Below, piece after piece: positions 44,906 to 52,749 of a stretch of DNA of 64,000 nucleotides. Both the position numbers and the translations under genes were made by a program. The first letter of the stretch is position 1. Every line of letters starts with the position of its first letter. The stretch spans positions 806,001 through 870,000 of the forward strand of contig OZ252048.1 in NCBI GenBank assembly GCA_965247915.1. Reading direction: 5' to 3'. Source of the DNA: JAKZRT01 sp965247915. Lineage in GTDB: Bacteria; Pseudomonadota; Alphaproteobacteria; Rhodobacterales; Rhodobacteraceae. The notes beneath the pieces were generated by a model that saw only the letters and a program-made list of their open reading frames with translations, had not been told where the DNA came from and did no database searches.

Positions 44906-45300
44906 ATGTGACCTGACAAATGCCGCCTGAAAAACGCGTAACTGTTGAACCACTACACTTAAAGTCTCGCTGCTGTCCAAAAGCAACGCAGCGCAAGGTC
45001 ACCCGATCAATCCATGAACCTTCACGCGACATTGCCCGAGCTATCAGCCAAACCGCGCAATATGCAATCTCGTGCAAGCTACGAAAGAAGGTCGCATCCT
45101 TGGCCTTGGCCGGCTTCGATGGCGAGGTCCAATGTGGTGCCCGGGTGACGAGTTCCACCTCGCAGCCACCGCCCAAAACCTCCGAAAGCTCGCAAAACTC
45201 CTCCCACCACCCCAAAACGCCTGCCCAGCATGAAAGAGCGCAAGCTCGGCTAAATAACAGGCCATCCAAAATCCGGAAAACAACCGACTTTTTCAACGGA

Positions 45301-45670
45301 ATAAGCTCTGAGCCGTCATCTGAGTGTTTTCGTCAGATGACCGCTTTGCGAACTGCGATGACCGAATCTCGCAAGCCACAACCACCGCAATATAAGTTTC
45401 GAAGGAAACGGTCGAATGAAAGCCTCCCCGGCGATCGCCTGGAGATCCGCGCGGTCGTCAGATTTCTGCGCGACAAGTTATAGGGGGGGAGGGCGCAAAG
45501 TCTGGAACTAATTGGCGCCCAGACCGGCCCCTATCGGTTTCGGAGATTTTTTTATTCTGCCACGAAATTCGCTGCTGCCTGGTGTCGCTCAACATTGGAT
45601 TTACAAGTAGTTGCAATGACTTACGTCAATTCCGCCTTGGCCGCCGGCGCTGAAAAAGGGACTTTTTTCC
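45301..45670. other. Stretch without a recognisable gene
   Basis: 370 bases between the IS1182 remnant and the terminase remnant. One short plus-strand frame ends LPGDRLEIRAVVRFLRDKL at 45483, which could be the tail of a lost protein, but it has no start and no recognisable motif. A GGGGGGAGGG tract at 45484-45493 and an AT-rich patch at 45540-45620 follow. I see no RNA gene. Confidence 0.4.
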
Positions 45671-46162
45671 ATGAGCCTGAGCAGACCATTTAGGCGCCCG
45701 TCCAATTGTCGCAAGCGAATTGCCTTGGGCGAAACTCTGCGGGAAATCATCAACGACAACCACATGCCGTGCGAGACAGTGGTCTACGATTGGAGGTAGA
45801 ATAATCGGGCGTTCGCGGAAGCCTTTGTGCGCGCGCGCGTTGAGCAGCACCAAGCCTGGGCAGACCGGCTCGTTTCACTCGCGAGCGATGCCACCAGCGA
45901 TTTCTATGTCGTTGTCGATAAACCGAAGGCTCCGCGTCGGTGGCGGAAGTGCAAACTGACTGGCAAAGCCATCGCAAAGTTCGACCGCATCCATGTCGAG
46001 CGCGCCAAGTTGATGATCAATACGCTGCAATGGCTGATGCAGAACCGGAAGGACTCGGATTTCTCGCCCAGGCAGACGCTCACAATCGAGAAGAAAGCCT
46101 ACGATGGGCTGACCGTGGAAGAAATCGACCGTGTAGATTCCGACCCCAGAGCTCCGATTTGA
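45671..46162 (+). pseudogene. Phage terminase small subunit-like gene with an in-frame stop
   Basis: The ATG at 45671 opens 42 codons with the HTH RIALGETLREIINDNHMPCE followed by VVYDWR, then TAG at 45797-45799. The same frame continues NNRAFAEAFVRARVEQHQAW, ADRLVSLASDAT and the C-terminal KLMINTLQWLMQNRK to 46162. This is the layout of small terminase subunits (DNA recognition during phage packaging). No large subunit, portal or capsid genes are present, so it is a prophage scrap. Confidence 0.7.
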
Positions 46163-46321
46163 TCGACCGTGAACTAGAAGCTGCGGCGGCGCAGGCCGGG
46201 TATCGGTTGATCCCGTTGTTAAAAACGGTGAACTGAAAAACGTGGCGGTGCAGGGGGGCTGACCGCTGAGGACATTGTGCAATGGTTGGAAGGACCGAAA
46301 CAGTAGCGTCTCGCCACCACC

Positions 46322-47383
46322 TCACTGAATCAAACGGCTGCAGGTCGGGCTGCCAAGCGCGCCGGTCACATCGAGTTCGTGATCGGTTTGAAATTCAGTT
46401 ACGGCATTCGATGAATTCCGACCCCAGACGCCATCGACCACATCGGTATAATATCCCAATCCCTTCAGAGCAGCCTGAGCCGCGCGCAGATCGCACGTTG
46501 CTGCATTCGTGAGCATTTTCTTGATCGACGCGTTCTCGGCAAAATCGAGGGCGGTTCGTCCGTCGCTAACCTGCAGCTTAGTATTGGCGCCCTTTGTCAG
46601 CAGTGCCGAGACAATGTCCACGTTCCCCTTGCTTGCGGCCATCATCAGGGCGGTTGCTCCTGCACCGGTCTGCAAATTCATAGCCGCGCCTTTGGCCAGA
46701 AGTGTCTCGACGATCTCACCGTGACCTTTGCGCGCCGCCCAGATCAAAGCAGTTGCGCCGTCGTCAGATTGCACATCCGTATCCGCGCCCTTTGACAGCA
46801 GTGTTTCGACGATTGATCTGTGGCCAATGTGCGCCGCCCAGATTATGGCGGTGGAACCGTCTTTGTCGGCCACGTCCATTGCCGCGCCTGCATCCAGAAG
46901 CCGCGAAACTATCGCTTCATGTCCCCATCTTGCCGCCGACGAGAGCGCGGTTACTCCATTATACATTGGTATCCCGATATCCACGCCATGGCCGATTAAG
47001 GTTTCGACGGTTGCGTCATGACCTTCCTGTGCAGCAGCAAATAACGCTGTCGCTCCATCGTCGGTATCTCGGACATCTGCGTCCGCGCCGTTCGCTAACA
47101 ACATTTCTACAATCGCAGCGTGGTCATGTTCCGCCGCGGCGATAAGGGGGGTGGTGCCATCCGGGCGTTGCACAGCCACAGTCGCGCCCCGAGCGAGGAG
47201 AATCTGGAAAACCTCGATCTGCCCCTCCTGAGCCGCGGTCAAGAGGGCAGTCGAGCCTAAGCTTGTCCGCAGTTCTATACTCGCTCCGCCTGCCAGCAGA
47301 GTTTCGACGATTGCACCGTGACCATTCTGCGCTGCTACGATGAGGGCAGTTGTGCTCCTCTCAGGAAGCATGGACCAGTTCAC
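46322..47383 (-). CDS. Ankyrin-repeat protein with C-terminal peptidoglycan-binding domain (5' end lost)
   Basis: About 345 native residues. Eight to nine ankyrin repeats of about 33 residues (TALxxAAxxGHxxIVxxLLxxGA pattern) run from residue about 12 to 290. They are followed by a PF01471-type peptidoglycan-binding domain (CDLRAAQAALKGLGYYTDVV, GVWGRNSSNAVTEFQ). The open frame begins 10 codons inside IS110-derived DNA, so the true start, probably with a signal peptide and earlier repeats, is missing. Ankyrin proteins of host-associated alphaproteobacteria are often effectors; a cell-wall-anchored role is inferred from the C-terminus. Expression is doubtful. Confidence 0.78.
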   Translation of the reverse strand: MNWSMLPERSTTALIVAAQNGHGAIVETLLAGGASIELRTSLGSTALLTAAQEGQIEVFQILLARGATVAVQRPDGTTPLIAAAEHDHAAIVEMLLANGADADVRDTDDGATALFAAAQEGHDATVETLIGHGVDIGIPMYNGVTALSSAARWGHEAIVSRLLDAGAAMDVADKDGSTAIIWAAHIGHRSIVETLLSKGADTDVQSDDGATALIWAARKGHGEIVETLLAKGAAMNLQTGAGATALMMAASKGNVDIVSALLTKGANTKLQVSDGRTALDFAENASIKKMLTNAATCDLRAAQAALKGLGYYTDVVDGVWGRNSSNAVTEFQTDHELDVTGALGSPTCSRLIQ

Positions 47384-48180
47384 AAATACACAGAAGATCG
47401 GACACTCTCAGGTCGCCCGGTCCGCGCTCCTGGCATTGGCAGTTCAACTCGACAGCCTGGCAACCGAGGTCCGGAATATCGAACGGCAGCTGATGGCATG
47501 GCACAGGCGGAACGCCGCGAGCCAGCGACTCGAAACGATCCCGGGCGTGGGCCTTATCACGGCCACGGCGCTCGCGGCCAGCGTGCCCGATCCAGCCGTG
47601 TTCAAATCCGGCCGACAGTTCGCGGCCTACCTGGACCTGGTGCCTAGACAAAACTCATCAGGCGGCAAGGACCGTCTCGGGCATATATCGAAGATGGGCA
47701 ATGGCTATCTGCGCCGGTTGCTGGTCGTCGGCGCGACCTCCGTCACACGACGGGCGCCAACCACCGACACCCGACCCGGCGTCTGGGTCCGATCACTTCT
47801 AGAGCGCAAGCCAACCCGGCTCGTCACCGTCGCCATTGCCAACAAGACCGCGCGTACAGCCTGGGCGTTGCTGGCGAAGGGAGAAATCTACAAAGCCGTA
47901 CCAGCAATCTGAACGAAGGAGAGAAAAGCGGCGCCTGACATCGCCGCGACGAGATGCAAGGGCAAAAGTGAATGATGATGATCGAAAGGGACCGCAACCG
48001 GGACACCCCGAGGTGGTGTCAGGGCTCACAAGCTCGTTGGTCTGATTGGGACCCGGTAAGCGGACTTCATCAAGGCCAGCGGTCATATGCACTGCGCACA
48101 AAGGCCGGACAAATGACCGCAACCTGCAACGATCAACATCAATTCAAATTAATCCTTGCAAAAAAGGAGCCGTCCACAAA
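47356..48180 (+). mobile_element. IS110-family remnant (C-terminal transposase half and 3' tail)
   Basis: From about 47401 to 47912 the frame encodes VARSALLALAVQLDSLATEV, IPGVGLITATALAASVP, SSGGKDRLGHISKMGNGYLR and IANKTARTAWALL. This is the C-terminal half of an IS110 transposase different from the 27071 copy. The DEDD half is missing. The non-coding 47913-48180 aligns loosely with the tail of the other IS110 (30566-30809) and ends GGAGCCGTCCACA. The insertion truncated the ankyrin gene. I see nothing firm in 48181-48249. Confidence 0.8.
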
Positions 48181-48249
48181 TGACACCACCCAAATATCAG
48201 TACCAACTGGCACCTCTGGACATGGTCTGGTCGTCACCACTGCCGGTGA

Positions 48250-49356
48250 TCAGCACGGTTCGATCCGCTTGCCGTGGCCGTCGAAGGCCATTATGGCCTT
48301 CGACGGCCACGTGACAGCCAAGGTCTCACCGACCAACGGCGCAACACTGCCACGGGTCGAGGCAGTGAGGCTTGTCCAACCCAGATCAAGCGTTATCGCT
48401 ACATCCTGCCCGCTTTGCTCGACATATGTGACGCGCCCCTGCAGTGCCGTGCCCGCGCCCGCGTCCGACGCGGAGCATGTGGTCCCGCACATCACGATAT
48501 CCTCGGGCCGTATGCCGACACGGATCACAGTGCCCTGCGGCGGCGGCTCGCCCAAGGGCGGCAGAGGCAGCCGGAAGGAGGAGCCGGCTGTGGCAACCAG
48601 CCCGGCGTCGCTGCCGGAGTAGCTGCACTCGATCAGATTCATCGGTGGCGAACCGATGAAGCAGGCGACAAACTCATTGGCCGGACGCGCGTAGATCTCG
48701 CGCGCGCTGGCGCACTGCTCGATCCGGCCGTCGCGCAGGACCACGATACGGTCGGCCATCGTCATCGCCTCGACCTGATCATGGGTGACATAGATCGTGG
48801 TGGCCCCAATCCGGTTGTGCAACAGCTTGATTTCTTTTCGCATCTGCACCCTGAGAGCTGCGTCGAGATTGGACAGCGGTTCATCGAACAGGAATACGCG
48901 GGGATGGCGCACGATGGCACGCCCCATTGCCACCCGCTGGCGCTGACCGCCGGACAATTCTCGCGGATAGCGGTCGAGATAGTTCTCCAGCCCCAGCATC
49001 GCCGCAATCTCTTCGACACGTTGGCTCCGTTCAGCCTTCGGCATCCGCTGGACCCGCAAGGGAAAGCCGATATTCTCTGCCGCAGTCATATGCGGGTACA
49101 GCGCGTAGTTCTGAAACACCATCGCTAGATCGCGGTCCTTTGGAGGCAGGTCGGTGATGTCTTCACCATCAAGTAAGATCTGCCCGGCACTGACAGGCAC
49201 CAGGCCGGCAAGCATGCGCAGCAGCGTAGACTTCCCACAGCCGGACGGGCCGACGAAAACCATGAACTCGCCGTCTGCCACTTCAATGTCGATATCGTGG
49301 ATCGCCCGGTGTCCGGCGAATTGCTTGCTGATTGAACGGTAGGTGATTTGTGTCAT
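48250..49356 (-). CDS. Carbohydrate ABC transporter ATP-binding protein (MalK/UgpC type)
   Basis: A 368-residue ATPase: Walker A GPSGCGKST (about 36-44), Q-loop FQNYALYPHM, signature LSGGQRQRVAMGRAI, Walker B VFLFDEPLSNLD, H-loop YVTHDQVEAM, then a TOBE/OB regulatory domain with VRVGIRPEDI. It powers the importer formed with the two permeases and binding protein upstream (same operon, 19-base gap). A striking 17-bp palindrome lies in the last codons (48274-48310) and the C-terminal Cys is unusual. Confidence 0.93.
   Translation of the reverse strand: MTQITYRSISKQFAGHRAIHDIDIEVADGEFMVFVGPSGCGKSTLLRMLAGLVPVSAGQILLDGEDITDLPPKDRDLAMVFQNYALYPHMTAAENIGFPLRVQRMPKAERSQRVEEIAAMLGLENYLDRYPRELSGGQRQRVAMGRAIVRHPRVFLFDEPLSNLDAALRVQMRKEIKLLHNRIGATTIYVTHDQVEAMTMADRIVVLRDGRIEQCASAREIYARPANEFVACFIGSPPMNLIECSYSGSDAGLVATAGSSFRLPLPPLGEPPPQGTVIRVGIRPEDIVMCGTTCSASDAGAGTALQGRVTYVEQSGQDVAITLDLGWTSLTASTRGSVAPLVGETLAVTWPSKAIMAFDGHGKRIEPC
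48274..48310. repeat. Perfect 17-bp inverted repeat inside the ATPase 3' end
   Basis: GTGGCCGTCGAAGGCCA at 48274-48290 pairs perfectly with TGGCCTTCGACGGCCAC at 48294-48310 around a 3-base loop TTA. On the minus strand it encodes TWPSKAIMAFDGHG. It would form a very stable hairpin 24 bases before the stop of the last gene of the operon. Confidence 0.85.
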
Positions 49357-49375
49357 TGATGTTTTTCTGCGTCGG

Positions 49376-50227
49376 CTATTTCACGCTGCCGCTGAGCGCG
49401 CCGGACACGATGCGGCGCTGCATCGTCAGGAACACCAGCATCACCGGCAGCGCGAATACCAGCGCTGCCGCCATCTGCAATTCGTGAAGGGTAAAGTATT
49501 CGCTCCGGAACGAGGAGATGCCGGTGGCGGCGGTCCACAATGTGGGCGAGTTGATCAGGGTCTTGGCAAACAGGAAATCGTGCCAACTCGTCACGAAACC
49601 ATAGATGAAAATAGCCGCCATCCCCGGCGCTGCAAGCGGCATGGCGATATACCAATAGGCTTTCAACCGCGAACAGCCGTCGATCTGCGCTGCCCCCTCA
49701 AGATCGGGCGGAATAGTATCGAAAAACCCCTTGCTCATCCAGATAGCAAGCGGCGCCACCAGCGAGATATGCCCGATCACCATGCCCTGCAAAGTGTCGA
49801 GCAGGCCTAAATCGCGGAAAAGGATATAGAGCGGCACGACAATGCTGGTGGTCGGGATCATCTGCGTTGTCAGCACGAGCACCATCAGCAGACCAGAGCC
49901 GCGGAACTTGAACCGGCTCAGCACATAGCCGCAGGATGTGCCGAACATCAGCGACAGGAACGATGAGGTCGCGGCCACAAAAATCGAATTGAAAATCCAG
50001 CGTGCCATCGGCCTTTCGGTAAACAGATCGAAATAGTTGCCAAAGCTCAACCGGTCGGGCCAGAGACCGGTCAGCGACCGGCTGTAACCGGTGGGTGTCA
50101 GCGAAATGACCACCATCCAGTAAATCGGAAACAGCACGATGCAGCCGAACACAACGATGGTCGCCGCTTTCAGGGTTTGCACCGCCGCGCCTTCCAGCCG
50201 CCGGCGTTTTGCGAGGCCACGCGACAT
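49376..50227 (-). CDS. Carbohydrate ABC transporter permease (MalG/UgpE type)
   Basis: A 283-residue inner-membrane protein with six predicted helices. The cytoplasmic coupling (EAA) loop is EGAAQIDGCSRLKAYWYIAM followed by PLAAPG. Its ATG overlaps the stop of the upstream permease (TGATG), so translation is coupled. Confidence 0.92.
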   Translation of the reverse strand: MSRGLAKRRRLEGAAVQTLKAATIVVFGCIVLFPIYWMVVISLTPTGYSRSLTGLWPDRLSFGNYFDLFTERPMARWIFNSIFVAATSSFLSLMFGTSCGYVLSRFKFRGSGLLMVLVLTTQMIPTTSIVVPLYILFRDLGLLDTLQGMVIGHISLVAPLAIWMSKGFFDTIPPDLEGAAQIDGCSRLKAYWYIAMPLAAPGMAAIFIYGFVTSWHDFLFAKTLINSPTLWTAATGISSFRSEYFTLHELQMAAALVFALPVMLVFLTMQRRIVSGALSGSVK

Positions 50228-51189
50228 CAGGACGCCGCCCCGCCGCCGCTACGCGACAGCGTCCGCATGTAGATCAACACCAAGATCAACGACACCACCA
50301 GACCAAGAATGCCCAGCGTCGCCGAATACGAGAAGTTCAGTTCGCGAAACGCGGTGTTGTAGGTCAGGATGGTCAGGGTTTCGGTGGCACGGGCCGGGCC
50401 GCCTCCGGTCAGTATGAAGATGATCGGGAAGGATTTGAAACCGACGATCAGCAGCAGGATCACGATTACCGCCATGATGTATCGCAGTTGTGGCAGGGTA
50501 ATGAAGCGGAACTGCTGCCAAGCGCTGGCACGGTCGATGCGCGCGGCATCATACAATTCCTCGGAGATCGACTGTAACCCGGCCAGAAAGAACACATAGG
50601 CCAACGCGAATTCGTTCCAGACCTGGGCAAGGATCAGCGCCGGCAGAACCGTTCGGTCATCTAGAAGCCAATCCTGGCCGCTGACGAAGGGCAGCCAGTC
50701 GAACAGGCGGTTGATGATCCCGAAATTGCCTTCGTACATCACCCCCCAGACTAGCGCGGTCACCACCGCTGGCATGGTCCAGGGCATCAGAAACGTCAGC
50801 CGCGCCAGCGCCCGAAACCGGATCATCCGCCGGGTCAGAAGTGCCGCCGACAGCGCCAACGTGATCGAGCCCAGAACCGTACCGATCATGTAGAACGTCG
50901 ATGTGAGCACTGCGTTCCAAGTATAGGGGTCGTAAACCAGCCGTTGATAATTGTGCAGTCCGTAGGTTCCGGCAGCCGAGGGGCGCCGCAACGTCACGGT
51001 GTCAAAGCTGAGCAGGATCGACTTCAGGATCGGCAGGCCGATTACCAGTGCCAGGACCAGCAATGCCGGCGACAGCATCAGTATGACAAAGCCGCTGCCT
51101 TCGGTCAGCCAGCCGGCAAAACGTCCCTGACGCTGTGCCGCCGGACGCGAACGGGGACGACGCGACGTCGCCCCCGAAACACTTGTCAT
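50227..51189 (-). CDS. Carbohydrate ABC transporter permease (MalF/UgpA type)
   Basis: A 320-residue protein with an Arg-rich cytoplasmic N-terminus (about 1-25) and six helices. The EAA-type loop is YDAARIDRASAWQQFRFITL followed by PQLR. I chose the ATG at 51189; a longer frame to 51384 is antisense overlap with the binding-protein gene. It lies 19 bases after the binding-protein stop and overlaps the second permease. Confidence 0.92.
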   Translation of the reverse strand: MTSVSGATSRRPRSRPAAQRQGRFAGWLTEGSGFVILMLSPALLVLALVIGLPILKSILLSFDTVTLRRPSAAGTYGLHNYQRLVYDPYTWNAVLTSTFYMIGTVLGSITLALSAALLTRRMIRFRALARLTFLMPWTMPAVVTALVWGVMYEGNFGIINRLFDWLPFVSGQDWLLDDRTVLPALILAQVWNEFALAYVFFLAGLQSISEELYDAARIDRASAWQQFRFITLPQLRYIMAVIVILLLIVGFKSFPIIFILTGGGPARATETLTILTYNTAFRELNFSYSATLGILGLVVSLILVLIYMRTLSRSGGGAAS

Positions 51190-51208
51190 GGTCTTGCCTG
51201 CCGTCGGA

Positions 51209-52462
51209 TCACTTCGAGCAGCACTTTTCCAGATCGGCTTGCGCTGTTGCCAGCGCTTCTTCGGCCGGAACGTTGTTGCGCAGGGTTTGCAGCGTCGCAT
51301 CGACGATGATCGGCCAGATCTCGTTGAACTGGTCGGCATGGCCGGGGATCGCCACCGGATGCGCGGTGCCCGAGCTGCCGACATAGGGCTTGAGATAGGG
51401 TTTTGCCGCCAGCTGTTCCGCGGTCAGCGCACTGACACCATAGGGGATGAACGGGCTGTAGTCCGAGAACAGCGATTGCAGTTCGGGACTGGCTGCCATG
51501 GCGAGGAATTCGAAGGCGGCTTCGGGATACTTGCTGTCCGCTCCGATCGCCATCGCCATGTTCACACCGCCGGTCGCGGGCCCGTCCCAGGGGTGACGCG
51601 CCGATTTGTAGCAATCGAAATTCTCGGCGTTGTTCTTCTGAATGAACGGGAACTGCCACTGTCCGTCGATGGTCATCGCCGAACCACCGGTGGCGAACAG
51701 CGACCGCTGGTCCGTCTCGCTCAAGCCTTTGGGGATCAGATTGGCGTCATAAAGGCCCTTCATGAAGTTCAGTGCGTCGAAGACCGGCTGCGAATTGACC
51801 GTGAAATTGCCGTCCGCGTCCGAGAATCCACCGCCATGGGCGAGGCTCCACATCAGCAGCATCTCATAGGTCGGGTCTTCGTTGGCGTTGACCATGTTGG
51901 CACCGTAGCGCACCACCCGATCACCATCGCCGCGCACGACCAGCTTTTCGGCCGCGGCGCGGAATTCTTCGGGTGTGGTCGGCAGAGCCGTGATGCCCGC
52001 TTCTTCGAAATAGCAGGCGTTGTAGATCAGTTCCAGCGTGCGCCCGGTGATCGGCAGCGCATAGATCATGCCATCCTTGGACAACGTGTCAAAACCACCA
52101 TCAACGATCAGATCCTTGAGAACAGCGGCCTCGATCATGTCGTTGAGCGGCAACAGCGCCTCGGCGGCCAGAAGTTCGCCCAGGTTGTTGGGATTGACGG
52201 TGATGACATCGGTTCCGGCGCCGCTGGCAACCTGGATCAGCAATTGCGAGTAGTAGTCACTGGACGGCGTGTTGCGGGGCACCACTTCGTTGCCGGATTT
52301 CTCGTTGTAGCTGTCGACCAGCAGATGCCACCAATCGCCCATGCCGGGCGCGTCATAGTCGATGACGAGAAAACTGATCTGATTCTGCGCATACACAGGC
52401 GCGGGCGCCATAACGGCAACCGCGCCCGCCAGCGCCAGGGCCGCATTGCGGGAAAGGTTCAT
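51209..52462 (-). CDS. Extracellular sugar/polyol-binding protein of ABC importer
   Basis: A 417-residue family 1 solute-binding protein. A signal peptide (about 1-25, ending PVYAQ) is followed by a cluster-D type sugar-binding fold; SYNEKSGNEVVPRNTP, ASGAGTDVITVNPNN and AMTIDGQWQFPF are typical segments. The strong AAAAGGAG box before the ATG fits high expression. It is the first gene of the operon, divergent from a GlpD-like enzyme. The ligand cannot be read from sequence; the neighbour suggests a polyol or phosphorylated polyol. Confidence 0.9.
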   Translation of the reverse strand: MNLSRNAALALAGAVAVMAPAPVYAQNQISFLVIDYDAPGMGDWWHLLVDSYNEKSGNEVVPRNTPSSDYYSQLLIQVASGAGTDVITVNPNNLGELLAAEALLPLNDMIEAAVLKDLIVDGGFDTLSKDGMIYALPITGRTLELIYNACYFEEAGITALPTTPEEFRAAAEKLVVRGDGDRVVRYGANMVNANEDPTYEMLLMWSLAHGGGFSDADGNFTVNSQPVFDALNFMKGLYDANLIPKGLSETDQRSLFATGGSAMTIDGQWQFPFIQKNNAENFDCYKSARHPWDGPATGGVNMAMAIGADSKYPEAAFEFLAMAASPELQSLFSDYSPFIPYGVSALTAEQLAAKPYLKPYVGSSGTAHPVAIPGHADQFNEIWPIIVDATLQTLRNNVPAEEALATAQADLEKCCSK

Positions 52463-52631
52463 TGGGCTTCTCCTTTTGATCTAGACTACCATCTGGGCAT
52501 CCATGATATCCGGTTATCGTGATTCGAGCAAACTTGCCAGGCGGTCAACCAAACCACAGCACGACCCTTGGCGCGGGCATAGTTACTTTTTGGAATGGCA
52601 TGACGAAAACAATTACTGTTGGCAGCCACCG

Positions 52632-52659
52632 GGCCTGCAGCTAGTACTAACTGCAGGCC
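52632..52659. promoter_or_regulatory. 28-bp dyad in the divergent promoter region (candidate operator)
   Basis: GGCCTGCAG at 52632-52640 and CTGCAGGCC at 52651-52659 are perfect 9-bp arms around CTAGTACTAA. The site lies in the 287-base gap (52463-52749) between the binding-protein gene and the GlpD-like gene. It could be the operator for a repressor controlling both directions. No regulator gene is in the neighbourhood, so the protein is unknown. Confidence 0.5.
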
Positions 52660-52749
52660 GCCGGTTCGGAACTTTGCGCGCGGCGGCATTTGACAATAGC
52701 GAAATCAAGACCGCCACTGAAATGCTCAGATCAGGGAAGACCGCGAACC

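Larger units (their letters stand above)
43819..45300 (+). mobile_element. IS1182-family remnant, split by an IS481-like remnant
   Basis: Two pieces of a transposase related to, but clearly diverged from, the 25153 copy. The middle part spans 43819-44305 (NYMIDTDHAVILDIEATRSV, IADTAYGTGPLLEWLVKERG, VLRYRALKSDCDACALK) and a C-terminal part about 44950-45200 (CCPKATQRKVTRSIHEPSRD, YAISCKLRKKV) with frameshifts and an internal deletion at the catalytic Glu. A degraded terminal repeat TTTTTCAACGGAAT lies at about 45289-45302. Dead element. Confidence 0.8.
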
